Origin: an uncultured Tateyamaria sp.
Lineage (GTDB): Bacteria; Pseudomonadota; Alphaproteobacteria; Rhodobacterales; Rhodobacteraceae
Assembly: GCF_947503415.1 (NCBI RefSeq)
Contig: NZ_CANNDS010000004.1
Coordinates: forward strand, 124,001-188,000
Length of the DNA stretch: 64,000 nt
Direction of reading: 5' to 3'
The position numbers were made by a program, and so were the translations under genes. The notes beneath the pieces are model-generated. The model saw nothing but the letters and a program-made list of their open reading frames with translations, had not been told where the DNA came from and did no database searches. Below are positions 1-8,464 of this stretch, one piece after another (the first letter of the stretch is position 1; the number at the start of each line of letters is the position of its first letter).

Positions 1-767
1 GCCACCGCAGGCAACTCCGGCAGCGCAAGATGCAGGGAGAGAATGGTCTCCAGCCCTTCGCCCGCGGCCAGCACGCCGTTCGGCTCGCCCACGCGGACAC
101 CATGGCCGAGGAGATTGCCCATGGCCTTGCGCGGTGGACTGACTGGGGCCTTCTCTGCCGAGACAGGATCGAGCCAGGTGCGATGCAGGCCTGTGAGCCG
201 TCCGTCGAGGTCCGTCACCTTGGCGAGCAGGGCGGGCCAGGTCTCGGGCGGGTCTGTCAGCGCGTGATCCTCGCGCCAGTAGAAGCAGTTCGGGTGAAAA
301 CGGAGACTGTCGAGATGGCCTAGCCCGGTGAGGCCGCGCCCTGCGAGATAGCGTTCCGCCAAGGTGCCCGACATCGGCTGGCCCATGGCCCAGAGCCGCC
401 GCGCGGCCTCGGGTGAGCCGCGAGAGGCTGGCGGATTGTTGGCGCGGTGCCTGTCCGTCTGCGGCAGGCTGAGAAACCTGCGCGCTTCTTCCAGCGTGTC
501 CCTCAGGGAGGTGATCCCCATGTTCAGGGCGATCAGGTCCAGAAGGTCTCCGTGCTGCCCGGTTGCGGAATCGGTCCACTTGCCAGCCGCACCAAGGCCG
601 GAGTTCGGACCGGTCAGCCGAACGTAGAGGCTGCGGCCCGGCGTATTCTGCACATCGCCTACGATCCAGTAGCGGCCATGTTTGCGCCCGTTCGTGAGGT
701 AGTGACGGCAGACGGCCTCGGCATCCTCGGCAAGGCGGCGGGAGACGTCGGCGGCAGGGCTGTGCAT
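1..767 (-). CDS. Toprim domain (DUF7146-like) plasmid/ICE protein, 3' end cut by the window
   Basis: About 255 N-terminal residues are visible; the gene runs off the left edge. The start at 767 follows a good ribosome site (AGGAGG, 9 bases upstream). The N-terminal part has the arrangement of DUF7146-type proteins, with HGRYWIVGD near residue 30 and GQHGDLLDLIALN near residue 70. The last visible residues (GEGLETILSLHLAL) match the beginning of a Toprim fold, in which the Glu of GEGLET binds metal. Family members occur on alphaproteobacterial plasmids and integrative elements and are thought to act in element DNA metabolism, probably as primase-like proteins. A terminator separates it from the ParB-like gene upstream. 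The exact activity is inferred. Confidence 0.75.
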   Translation of the reverse strand, partial: MHSPAADVSRRLAEDAEAVCRHYLTNGRKHGRYWIVGDVQNTPGRSLYVRLTGPNSGLGAAGKWTDSATGQHGDLLDLIALNMGITSLRDTLEEARRFLSLPQTDRHRANNPPASRGSPEAARRLWAMGQPMSGTLAERYLAGRGLTGLGHLDSLRFHPNCFYWREDHALTDPPETWPALLAKVTDLDGRLTGLHRTWLDPVSAEKAPVSPPRKAMGNLLGHGVRVGEPNGVLAAGEGLETILSLHLALPELPAV

Positions 768-796
768 GCTTTGTGCCTCCTGTCGTGGATAGAAAA

Positions 797-822
797 GGGG
801 CCCGCCATTTCTGGCGGACCCC
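797..822 (-). terminator. Intrinsic terminator after the ParB-like gene
   Basis: On the minus strand a 10-bp stem (one G-U pair) closes a six-base loop and is followed by CTTTTCTAT. It lies between the ParB-like stop (867) and the Toprim gene start (767), so the Toprim gene is either attenuated or transcribed from its own promoter. Confidence 0.75.
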
Positions 823-866
823 GGCTGCCGGAACTCGGGGGACAGGAGCTCCGACCTGCTCGTAGG

Positions 867-2996
867 TCACTCGGCGGCTGTCTTGGCGAAGGCGTCACCG
901 GCGACGGGATCATCTTCCCCCGTAGGCTCGGAATCTCCGATAGCCGGTTCGCCGCCGTCTTCCGCCGATTGCGCTTCGCTGCTGTCGGGATCGTCTTCCG
1001 AAGGGTCATCGTCGGAGCGGTCTGCGTCGTCGACCAGCTCGATCTCCGGGGCATCCTCTTCCGGCAGCGGCGGCGTGCGCAGAGGTTCGGGCAGCCAGCC
1101 GGTGCCGGAGAGCTGGTCCTCGGCGGCGGTCACCATCTCGGTCTTCTTCAGCCCGGCGATCCGGTCGGCGGCATCCTCACCTTTCGCCTCGCGCACGGCT
1201 TCCAGGATGCGCGCCTTGGTCACGCGGCCGAGGTAGGTGTCACCCGTGGCCGTCCAGCCCGCCTTGGCCATGTCGAGCCCGATGGTCCCGGCCAGCACAT
1301 CCGCATGCGCGATGGCGCGCGGCCGGCGATTGTAGGGATCTTGGACGGCATTGACGCTCATCGCCACGCAATGGGCGAAGAGCGCCTCGCAGCTGCAGCT
1401 GTCGAACTCGGTCAGCGCCTCCCAGAGGTCCTCGGATGCCTTCGGAAGGTTGCGCGCCCAGGTCTCGTGGCGCTGGTCGATGGCCTGCGTGTAGGCCGTG
1501 TCGCCGAGGCCCGGCACCTGCGATCCGAACCCCGCGTTGCGCGGTTCGATCTCGACGCAGCTGTCGACAGCGTAGCGATAGAAGAGCCGCAGGACCATCG
1601 CGTGCAGCGCCGCGAGGAAGGCGACCTGCGGGTCCTGGGCCAGTGCGTTGCGCAGCGCCAGGGTCCGATGGGCCGTCAGTTCCATGACGAGGCGGTCGGA
1701 GAGCGGTCTCAGGCCGTCGTCCTCTTCCTCCTCGTCCGTAGTGGACGCGACGGTGTCATCAGCGTCCTCGACCGGCGCCGTTTCTGGTGCGACCTCGCCG
1801 GTGTCCTCCACCTCCTCGACCTGATCATCTTCGGGCCGCACGTAGCCGCGCTCAACGCGCAGCCGCCCGGAGCTGTCGATGCTGACGAAGGCTCCTGCCA
1901 GCGCGAGGTCGTCGGCCTCGTATCGGATCGGGCGCGCCTCGAATGCCTCCATCGCCTCCTCGATCTCGCCCAATCGGGCATCGACATCGTCGGGCAGTTC
2001 GTCGGCTTCCGCATGCTCGGCCTCGAGCGCGTCGTATTCGGCCTTCAGTGCCTGATAGCTGGCAGTCTCCTCGTCGCTCATCGGCACCGCCTCGCCATGA
2101 ACCCGGCGCATCCCGAAGGTGTGGCCATAGGGGAACTCGGTATCTACCTCGACCCATTTCCAGCCCTCGGCGCGCACCCCTTCGGCCTCCTCTGCGAGCT
2201 TCTCGCGCACCATGACGTCGAGCAGGGCGGCATCCTGCAGCCAGCCGCCGTCGTCCTGCTGGAACAGGTCGCGCAGGATCTCGCCCCCGGCCTCGACGTA
2301 ATCGTCGAGCCCCACGAACTGCGCCCGCTTGTCCGAGGCCCGCACCGCACCTTCGGTCAGCATGCGGCGGATCTCGTAGGTCTGCCGGGAATAGTGCCGT
2401 TGCAGCGCCTCCCAGACCTGCTCTTGCCGCGCATGGTCGGGATTGACCGTAAAGGCCATAAGCTGGTCGAGGGTCATCTCCTCCTCGGCATAGGCGTCGA
2501 GCAGCGAAGGTGCTGCGGCGGCGAGCTTCAGCCGCTGCTTGACCACGCTGGCCGAGACGAAGAAGGCCGCTGCGATCTCCTCCTCGGTGCGGCCTTTCTC
2601 GCGCATCGCCTGGAAGGCGCGGAACTGGTCGAGCGGATGCAGCGGGGCGCGCTGGACGTTCTCGGCCAGGCTGTCCTCCTCGGCGAGGCCATCGGTGCGC
2701 ACGATGCAGGGGACCAGCGCGGTCTTGTTCATGCGCTTCTGCTTGACGAGCAGCTCGAGCGCCCGGAATCGCCGCCCGCCGGCGGGGATCGTGTACATGC
2801 CGGTCTCGGCGCCATCGTCGTCCAGCACGGGCCGCACGGTGATGGAGCTGAGCAGCGTCCGCCGCGCGATGTCCTCCGCCAGTTCCTCGATCGACACGCC
2901 CGCCTTGACGTGGCGCACGTTCGACTGGCTGAGCATCAGCTTGTTGAAGGGAATGTCGCGCGAGGCGCTGAGGGTGATCTTCTGTTGCTTGGTCAT
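867..2996 (-). CDS. Long ParB/RepB/Spo0J-like DNA-binding protein of the element
   Basis: This is a 709-residue protein. Residues ~15-110 match a ParB/Srx nuclease-like N-domain: IPFNKLMLSQSNVR, then IPAGGRRFRALELL, then SLAENVQRAPLHPLDQ, where chromosomal ParB proteins have the CTP-binding GxxR and ENxQR boxes. Residues ~135-160 (RTEEEIAAAFFVSASVVKQR) form the helix-turn-helix. The remaining ~500 residues are rich in Asp and Glu, and the C-terminal tail is almost wholly acidic. The protein is more than twice as long as partition ParB (~290). No parA is visible nearby, so a role in element maintenance or regulation is as likely as segregation. The start at 2996 follows a GGAG directly behind the folded leader described separately. 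Confidence 0.85.
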   Translation of the reverse strand: MTKQQKITLSASRDIPFNKLMLSQSNVRHVKAGVSIEELAEDIARRTLLSSITVRPVLDDDGAETGMYTIPAGGRRFRALELLVKQKRMNKTALVPCIVRTDGLAEEDSLAENVQRAPLHPLDQFRAFQAMREKGRTEEEIAAAFFVSASVVKQRLKLAAAAPSLLDAYAEEEMTLDQLMAFTVNPDHARQEQVWEALQRHYSRQTYEIRRMLTEGAVRASDKRAQFVGLDDYVEAGGEILRDLFQQDDGGWLQDAALLDVMVREKLAEEAEGVRAEGWKWVEVDTEFPYGHTFGMRRVHGEAVPMSDEETASYQALKAEYDALEAEHAEADELPDDVDARLGEIEEAMEAFEARPIRYEADDLALAGAFVSIDSSGRLRVERGYVRPEDDQVEEVEDTGEVAPETAPVEDADDTVASTTDEEEEDDGLRPLSDRLVMELTAHRTLALRNALAQDPQVAFLAALHAMVLRLFYRYAVDSCVEIEPRNAGFGSQVPGLGDTAYTQAIDQRHETWARNLPKASEDLWEALTEFDSCSCEALFAHCVAMSVNAVQDPYNRRPRAIAHADVLAGTIGLDMAKAGWTATGDTYLGRVTKARILEAVREAKGEDAADRIAGLKKTEMVTAAEDQLSGTGWLPEPLRTPPLPEEDAPEIELVDDADRSDDDPSEDDPDSSEAQSAEDGGEPAIGDSEPTGEDDPVAGDAFAKTAAE

Positions 2997-3082
2997 CGGG
3001 ATATCTCCGCGACGGGCCAGACGGGAGCCTCTCTCCCGACCTCCAAACCCGTCACGGAAAACCCGGCACCCCTCTCACTCTG
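2997..3082 (-). promoter_or_regulatory. Structured 5' leader of the ParB-like gene, copy 1 of 2
   Basis: Bases 3023-3057 are identical to 6167-6201 in the leader of the DUF932 gene, and a second shared block lies at about 3065-3081. On the minus strand the leader can form a 9-bp outer stem (3048-3056 with 3008-3016, one G-U pair) enclosing an inner hairpin (3033-3037 with 3023-3027, five-base loop AGAGG). The GGAG ribosome site begins at the 3' base of the outer stem, so folding could affect translation. The function is inferred only from repetition and fold. Confidence 0.65.
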
Positions 3083-3100
3083 AAGAGACAGCGACGAAGG

Positions 3101-4747
3101 TCAGTTCAAATCGTGCTCATCTTTTTCGTCCGGCAGGTCCCCTTCGTCGTCAACGGGGGAATCATTGTCCACCTCAAGCAGTAGCTCGGGGTTGCCGTTT
3201 GGTTTTTCGATCTTGGTCACAGATGGTTGGCCATAGCTTGCAATCTTTCTAATCGCTGAAGAAATTGCTTGCAGACGGAATTGGCTATGATCTCCCGCTT
3301 CAAATGAATAGGCGACACGTTGACCGCCAGGCGCATCCGCCACGAACGAAACCGTTGCGCTAGCCGCCCTATAGTTCGTTTGGCAAACTTGTCCTTTCTC
3401 TTCCTCCGCAATCATTCCTGCTTGGTCAAGTCTGCGCCCGGTGCTTGCCGAGACCTGTCCGTAAAACTCAGTGAAAGTGATTTCAGAAGAGATCCAGTCT
3501 GTTGCTAAAATCCTCAAGCCATCAACCTGCAGGCTTTCCCCCGTTCTTGCGAAAGCTGCTGCTACAGCATAGGCGGCTGCGATCACGACGGGTGCAACGA
3601 TAACACGACCGATTGAGACCTCTTCACCATTCCAAAGCCCTGACAAAGCCTGAGGCACCGAAAACAGGGCGAGTAGAATTGACGCCAAAACACTAAGGGC
3701 GGCACCAACCAAGAGGCGGTTCTTTCCGAGCCCTTCGATCGGATTGGACTGCTCCGTATATTCCCCTTCGGCAATGATATTGACGGAGAAATCACCCGTA
3801 TCCTGAACCGACTTCGAGCGACCTTCATCATTGTCTACCAAAATACGAGCTTTCCCAAATCCTGGTTCATCGTCCAACTTGTCGACTAGGTGCTTGGAAA
3901 GGCTAAGCGATGAAACACGGAGCGGAATTGGTTCTGCGGATTTCTCCGCGACGACGGAGGCGCCAAGCAGCTTGTTCGCCAAGAGCCCTCGGAGCAGTGT
4001 GTTGTCAAAGAAGCTACTCAGAGCGCTAACAATGGCTATGCCGGTCAGCGAGGCCAAAGCGATGACTGCCGCACTGCTCCAGTAACTTGAAACAACTTGC
4101 GGTGTTCCATCCGCCCAATAGAGCAGCAGCGAAACAACGCCGAAAGCGAACAGAGCGACTAGAAGCTGCCTTAACGCTCGCAATGGTGCGATCACACGGC
4201 CCTGCCTCTGTTCGAAGAAGTGCCGAAAAATTGGGAGCACTTGCGGAGACTTGCTTCCAATCAAAATTCTCGTGGTTCGAGGAAGGTCAAAAGAGTAGTC
4301 ATAGGGATCTCTACTATTCAACTGACGGCCAACAGAGATCACAGCTGCCTCGGGACTGAACCGGATTTCTTCTCGCTCGTCCGGAATCATTGCGAGCTTG
4401 GCGCTCTCGTAGAACGCAGATACTGCGAAGCCAAACTGTTTGAGCCAATACTTGACAAGGCAATATACGAGCATGAGGTGGGAAAATATCGATATCAAAC
4501 CCACCGCAAATGCTGATAGTTGAGCTTGATCGCCGTCGGCAAGGGCGGAAATTCTAGCGCCCAGCAAGCTGGCAAAATCAGTCAAGTCGACGCCGTTCAT
4601 AGTTGTAATGGTCGTAAAGGCGTAGCCAATTGCATTCGCAAGAATTCGCAGTGATAGCAATAGAACGATTGCGAGCGCGATTATTGTAATGATGCTTGAG
4701 TAAAGCCTGATTTTATTGGCAAATGCCATCCGCTGATCATTATTCAA
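3101..4747 (-). CDS. Unknown six-helix membrane protein, island cargo
   Basis: I do not recognise this 548-residue protein. Hydrophobic segments lie at about residues 16-38, 76-98, 193-211, 225-245, 344-368 and 380-400. Soluble stretches of ~95 residues (99-192) and ~100 residues (246-343) separate the pairs, and a ~145-residue soluble C-terminal part ends in an acidic tail (DDEGDLPDEKDEHD). The gene is visibly richer in A and T than its neighbours, with codons such as AAT, ATT and AAA common, which suggests a different origin. It sits between two genes that carry the element's repeated leader, but has no copy of that leader itself, so it looks like inserted cargo. There is no Walker, nuclease or toxin motif that I can see. 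Confidence 0.75.
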   Translation of the reverse strand: MNNDQRMAFANKIRLYSSIITIIALAIVLLLSLRILANAIGYAFTTITTMNGVDLTDFASLLGARISALADGDQAQLSAFAVGLISIFSHLMLVYCLVKYWLKQFGFAVSAFYESAKLAMIPDEREEIRFSPEAAVISVGRQLNSRDPYDYSFDLPRTTRILIGSKSPQVLPIFRHFFEQRQGRVIAPLRALRQLLVALFAFGVVSLLLYWADGTPQVVSSYWSSAAVIALASLTGIAIVSALSSFFDNTLLRGLLANKLLGASVVAEKSAEPIPLRVSSLSLSKHLVDKLDDEPGFGKARILVDNDEGRSKSVQDTGDFSVNIIAEGEYTEQSNPIEGLGKNRLLVGAALSVLASILLALFSVPQALSGLWNGEEVSIGRVIVAPVVIAAAYAVAAAFARTGESLQVDGLRILATDWISSEITFTEFYGQVSASTGRRLDQAGMIAEEEKGQVCQTNYRAASATVSFVADAPGGQRVAYSFEAGDHSQFRLQAISSAIRKIASYGQPSVTKIEKPNGNPELLLEVDNDSPVDDEGDLPDEKDEHDLN

Positions 4748-4947
4748 AACTCAAATTCCTATTTTCTCACACCGTCAGAGACTTCACGCTCGATAGCTCT
4801 TGGGTTCGGCGTCCAAAGCGATCGCATCAATCTGAACTATCTGAAGTTTTCCGCCAACATGCAACTTTAGCGGCGCTAAACCTCACGTCTTCGTTTCGAA
4901 AGATTAGGGCAAGCGGCACTTCATCTAACCGCTTGCTCTTGTGGGTA

Positions 4948-6141
4948 CTAGAGAACCCTCTCCAACAACACCTTCGCCTTCCCCTCCATCACCAACCGCG
5001 CATCCTGCTGCGGCTTCGAGCGGGCGACTGCCGTGATCCCCTGCACGAAGTCGAAGACGGTCTCGGGCGGGCGGCCTTCCTCGGCCAGGACCGTCTCGAC
5101 GATCCGCCCCGTCTCCGCCTTCGAGAACCCGCGCTTTCTGAGGAAGTCCTGCCGTTCCTCGTCCGACCGCGCGACGATCTTCTCCCGCGCCGCGCGGATG
5201 CCGTCGATGAAGGGCGCGGGCGAGGACTCGGCGAAGCGGCTGAGCGCCGGAGCGGCCTCGTGGGCGAAGCGGGAGGCGGCGTATTTCGAGTGCCGGATCG
5301 TGATCTCCTGGAAGTCCTCGACGCCCCAGAGGTTGCGGTTCTGGCAGACCGCGCGCAGGTAGAAGCTGGCGATGCCGAGGGTCTTGGCACCCACCTCCGA
5401 ATTCCAGCAATAGAACCCCCGGAAGTAGAGGTCGGGTGAGCCATCGGGCAGCAGCCCCGCCTCGATGGGGTTCAGGTCATCGACGAGGAACAGGAACACG
5501 TCGCGGTCGGAGGCGTAGAGCGTCGTCGTCTCCTTCGTGACGTCCACGTGCGGGTTGTAGATGCCGGTCGACCAGTCGAGCACGCCCGGCACCTTCCAGC
5601 GCGTGTCGCCGGTGCCGTTGCCCGCGATCCGCTGCACGGCGGAGACCAGTTCATGGTCGTAGATGCGGCCATAGTCTGGGCCGGTCACGGCACGGAGTTC
5701 CGTACGGCCATCCGCAACTTCCATCGTCTTGATCTGCTCCGCCCGGTGGTTGGTCAGCCCATACTGCAGATTGATCCCCGCCAGCGGCGCGGGCAGTTGT
5801 CGCAGATAGGCCGCTGGTGCACCGACAAGGCTCGAGAGCTGGCCGAAGCTCCAATGCGTCGGCGCGACGGGCTCATCCGCGCCCGGCAGGACAAGTCCGA
5901 GCTTCTCCGGGTTGTCGCGATCCGCGTCGATCCGGATCGCCGCGCTCTCCACCGTGCGCGTCCGGCTCCGCTCCGCCCGGCCCTTGACGGACGCAAAGAG
6001 ATCGTCGAGCGACAGATACCGTTCGTCATCCGGCCGCGAGAACCACTCGGACGACACCCGGTCCACATTCGTGCCGCGCGATGCATCCACCTTGTAGCCG
6101 CCGCTCATGTCACGCCCGGCATCGATGATTTCGGTGTTCAT
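4948..6141 (-). CDS. DUF932 family phage/plasmid-like protein
   Basis: This 397-residue soluble protein matches the DUF932 family of mobile-element proteins in length and in blocks such as HWSFGQLSSLVGAPAAYLRQ (residues ~100-120), LRAVTGPDYGRIYDHELV (~150-168) and YFRGFYCWNSEVGAKTLGI (~240-258). The family is widespread on plasmids, phages and integrative elements, but its biochemical role is not established. The start at 6141 has a GGAGG six bases upstream, directly after a folded leader. It lies 89 bases downstream of the integrase stop and could be co-transcribed with it. About 200 AT-rich bases (4748-4947) separate it from the cargo gene downstream. Confidence 0.85.
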   Translation of the reverse strand: MNTEIIDAGRDMSGGYKVDASRGTNVDRVSSEWFSRPDDERYLSLDDLFASVKGRAERSRTRTVESAAIRIDADRDNPEKLGLVLPGADEPVAPTHWSFGQLSSLVGAPAAYLRQLPAPLAGINLQYGLTNHRAEQIKTMEVADGRTELRAVTGPDYGRIYDHELVSAVQRIAGNGTGDTRWKVPGVLDWSTGIYNPHVDVTKETTTLYASDRDVFLFLVDDLNPIEAGLLPDGSPDLYFRGFYCWNSEVGAKTLGIASFYLRAVCQNRNLWGVEDFQEITIRHSKYAASRFAHEAAPALSRFAESSPAPFIDGIRAAREKIVARSDEERQDFLRKRGFSKAETGRIVETVLAEEGRPPETVFDFVQGITAVARSKPQQDARLVMEGKAKVLLERVL

Positions 6142-6230
6142 TGAAAAACCTCCGCGACGGGCGGCCGGGAGCCTCTCTCCCGACCTCCAAACCCGTCACG
6201 GGCCGGAACGGCACCCCTCTGACTCTCGGG
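6142..6230 (-). promoter_or_regulatory. Structured 5' leader of the DUF932 gene, copy 2 of 2
   Basis: This copy folds more strongly than the one before the ParB-like gene. On the minus strand the inner stem is 9 bp with one G-U pair (6177-6185 with 6163-6171), and the outer stem is the same 9-bp helix as in copy 1 (6192-6200 with 6153-6161). The GGAGG ribosome site overlaps the 3' end of the outer stem. The leader fills exactly the gap between integrase stop and DUF932 start. It may be a regulatory RNA, a protein-binding operator or a shared promoter region; the sequence alone cannot decide. Confidence 0.65.
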
Positions 6231-7319
6231 TCACTCCGCTGCGAGATCCCCCAGCGGGGAGTGGCCGCGCGACGCGGCGAGCCGGTGCAGCGTTTCCGGG
6301 CGGATATGGGTGTAGCGGCGCAGCATCTTCCAGTCCTTATGGCCGGTGACAAGCGAGACTTGTTCGATTGTGAATCCGGCCTCGAACAGACGGCTAGTGC
6401 CTTCATGGCGCAGATCGTGGAAATGCAGGTCCTTCACGCTGACCTCGACGCAGGCGCGCCGGAAGGCCGTTCCGACCGATTTCGAGTTGTAGGGAAAGAT
6501 CCGGCCGCTTGCGTGCCCGAGTTTCTTGGCCTGTTCGGTGACCAATGCCCAGGCATCGAACCCCGTGGCGGCGAAGAGCGGGATCCGCTGGTCGTTCCCG
6601 GCCTTGTTGCGCGGGTCTTTTCGGTCGCGGATCATGAGCATGCGGCGATCGACGTCGAGATCGGTCCATTCGACGCGGCAGATCTCATCGAGCCGCATGG
6701 CCGTGGCCACCGCGAACTTGACGATCCGTGTCATCGGCAGGGTCAGGCGTTCGTTGTCATCGAAGCAACGGAAGAGGCGGTTCAGCTCGTCCGTGGTAGG
6801 GCGACGATCCCGCTCTGTGCCTTTGCCGATGAGGCCGAGACGCTTGAGCGCAACGCGCGCCAGATCGACGGGTTCCGGAGAGATATCCAGGCCGTGCACA
6901 GCCGCCGCATGGGTGATGATCATCTTGATCACGCCGATGTCGATCCCGAGAGTGACCGGGCCCGCACCTTGATCCGCCCGCATCTTGCCGTAGTCGATCA
7001 GCTTCTGCCGATCGAGGTGCCCGATCTTCTCCTTGCCCAGATCGCGCTTGAGCGTCTTGAGCGTTGCGGCCTTGCTGCGACGCGGCGGTTTCCCTACCTC
7101 GCACATATCGGTTATATGAAGGTCGATGAGGTCGCCAAAGGTCTGGAGGCGGGAAACGGACGACTTGTTCGGAGCCAGCCCTTGATCGACCCGGGTCTCC
7201 GCATGGCGGGCCCAACGATGGGCGTCGTCGCGGCGGAGGAATGTCTCGCTCGCGTAGCGGCCCTTTCGTCTGATCTGGACCCGGTAGGCACCGGAGGGGA
7301 GCTTGGTGATGGAGGCCAT
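6231..7319 (-). CDS. Tyrosine recombinase/integrase of the dusA-targeting type
   Basis: This is a 362-residue site-specific integrase. An N-terminal AP2-like/SAM-like arm-binding region (~1-150) is followed by a catalytic domain with Arg209 (ATAMRLDEI), a candidate Lys at 234 or 239, His301-x-x-Arg304 (HDLRH), His327 (GHKDW) and Tyr336 (RRYTHI), so the full catalytic set is present. I chose the start at 7319 because the protein then begins MASITKLPSGAYRVQIRRKG, as is usual for the family; a further 36 in-frame codons upstream look non-coding. It is transcribed away from dusA, 113 bases from the dusA start. It should catalyse integration and excision at the dusA 5' end, but the missing left end prevents confirmation of attL and attR. 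Confidence 0.9.
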   Translation of the reverse strand: MASITKLPSGAYRVQIRRKGRYASETFLRRDDAHRWARHAETRVDQGLAPNKSSVSRLQTFGDLIDLHITDMCEVGKPPRRSKAATLKTLKRDLGKEKIGHLDRQKLIDYGKMRADQGAGPVTLGIDIGVIKMIITHAAAVHGLDISPEPVDLARVALKRLGLIGKGTERDRRPTTDELNRLFRCFDDNERLTLPMTRIVKFAVATAMRLDEICRVEWTDLDVDRRMLMIRDRKDPRNKAGNDQRIPLFAATGFDAWALVTEQAKKLGHASGRIFPYNSKSVGTAFRRACVEVSVKDLHFHDLRHEGTSRLFEAGFTIEQVSLVTGHKDWKMLRRYTHIRPETLHRLAASRGHSPLGDLAAE

Positions 7320-7432
7320 TTTCGTGTGCGCTGTGTGTGCAATGAGTCGTCGTAAAAGGGCAAATTCGGGGATATTGGGGCGTATTCCAGCGTAGCAGCA
7401 TCCGCCGCCAACAGTTTGAAGATACACAAAAA

Positions 7433-7505
7433 ATGCAAATAAATCAACACGCTAGATTATCCTGTGCCCCGATGATGGACTGGACGGACCGGCATTGCCG
7501 TTACC
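7433..7505. other. Probable attachment-site junction within the dusA 5' end
   Basis: The first ten dusA codons (MQINQHARLS) are AT-rich and probably supplied by the element. The family-conserved sequence CAPMMDWTDRHCR begins at 7463. dusA-targeting elements cross over in this conserved 5' stretch and rebuild a functional gene. The exact core cannot be set without the other junction. Confidence 0.6.
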
Positions 7506-8434
7506 TGCATCGTCAACTGAGTGCGGAGACGCTGTTGTACACCGAGATGGTGACAGCCCCCGCACTTGTGCGCGGAGGGGCGTTGCACCTGTTGGACCAT
7601 GATCCAGCGGAGCATCCCGTCGCCTTGCAGCTTGGTGGGTCGGAGCCGATTGAGTTGGCGCAGGCGGCAAGGCTGGGTGCTGATGTGGGCTATGACGAGA
7701 TCAACCTGAACTGCGGGTGCCCGTCGGACCGGGTGCAATCCGGCACATTTGGTGCTGTCCTGATGCGCGAGCCGGGAAAGGTGGCGCAGTGCGTTGCCGC
7801 CATGCGCGCCGCCGTCGACGTGCCGGTCACCGTCAAATGCCGCATCGGTGTGGATGATCAGGACCCCGAAGAGGTGCTGCCCGAATTCCTGTCCCGCATC
7901 GTGGCTGCGGGGTGTGAACGGGTGACGATCCACGCACGCAAGGCGTGGCTCAAGGGGCTGAGCCCCAAGGAAAACAGGGATATTCCGCCGCTCGACTACG
8001 ATCTGGTGCAGCGGATGAAAGGACTGTTTCCCAACCTGCACATCTCGATCAATGGCGGCATCGCCACGCTGGAGGATGCCGAGGCGCTGCTCGACAGTGG
8101 CCTTGATGGCGTGATGATCGGGCGGGCGGCATATCACCAGCCCGCAGATATTCTGGCGCAGGCGGATCGGCGCATTTTTGGCAAGGGTCACGACACAACC
8201 GCCGAGGACGCAGTGTACGCCATGCTGCCCTATATTGAGGCCCATTTGAGCCAAGGCGGACGCTTGCACCAGATCACGCGACATATGCTGGGTCTGTTTG
8301 CGGGCCGCCCCGGTGCACGCAGCTGGCGACGGATGCTGAGCGAAGGGGCGACCCGTGACGATGCAGGCCCCGAGTTGGTCGAGGCGGCGCTTGCGCAAGT
8401 CACGGCTCTGGCCCCGGAAGCCAAAGCAGTATAG
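7433..8434 (+). CDS. dusA: tRNA-dihydrouridine(20/20a) synthase DusA
   Basis: This 333-residue FMN-dependent TIM-barrel enzyme reduces uridine at positions 20/20a of the tRNA D-loop with NADPH. The family blocks are CAPMMDWTDRHCR (11-23), ALQLGGSEP (FMN contact), YDEINLNCGCPSDRVQSG with the catalytic Cys, TVKCRIGVDD, VTIHARKAWLKGLSPKENR and SINGGI with DGVMIGRAAYHQP (phosphate site). The length is normal for DusA. The start at 7433 lies in AT-rich, element-derived DNA with only a weak ribosome site; the next in-frame ATG is at 7472. The gene should be functional, but its promoter may now come from the element. Confidence 0.93.
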   Translation: MQINQHARLSCAPMMDWTDRHCRYLHRQLSAETLLYTEMVTAPALVRGGALHLLDHDPAEHPVALQLGGSEPIELAQAARLGADVGYDEINLNCGCPSDRVQSGTFGAVLMREPGKVAQCVAAMRAAVDVPVTVKCRIGVDDQDPEEVLPEFLSRIVAAGCERVTIHARKAWLKGLSPKENRDIPPLDYDLVQRMKGLFPNLHISINGGIATLEDAEALLDSGLDGVMIGRAAYHQPADILAQADRRIFGKGHDTTAEDAVYAMLPYIEAHLSQGGRLHQITRHMLGLFAGRPGARSWRRMLSEGATRDDAGPELVEAALAQVTALAPEAKAV

Positions 8435-8464
8435 CACCGCGCGACCTGAGTTGCGGAGCCTGCC

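Larger units (their letters stand above)
1..7470. mobile_element. Right end of an integrative element inserted at dusA
   Basis: All five genes here lie on the minus strand and are typical of mobile elements: tyrosine integrase, DUF932 protein, ParB-like protein, Toprim/DUF7146-like protein and an unknown membrane-protein cargo gene. The integrase sits directly beside the 5' end of dusA, which is an established integration site for prophages and islands in proteobacteria. The last ~80 bases before the conserved dusA codons are AT-rich, unlike the flanking chromosome. The left end lies outside the window, so the element's size and whether it carries conjugation genes are unknown. The right boundary is estimated to within about 30 bases. 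Confidence 0.8.

Noticed and set aside
447-3083. 878-residue open frame on the plus strand opposite the ParB-like gene
   Set aside because: It is the antisense shadow of a GC-rich gene and has no family features; the minus-strand protein has clear ParB and HTH blocks.
1-7470. Reading the left region as a prophage
   Set aside because: No capsid, portal, terminase or lysis gene is visible; ParB-like, DUF932 and Toprim genes fit a plasmid-like integrative element better.
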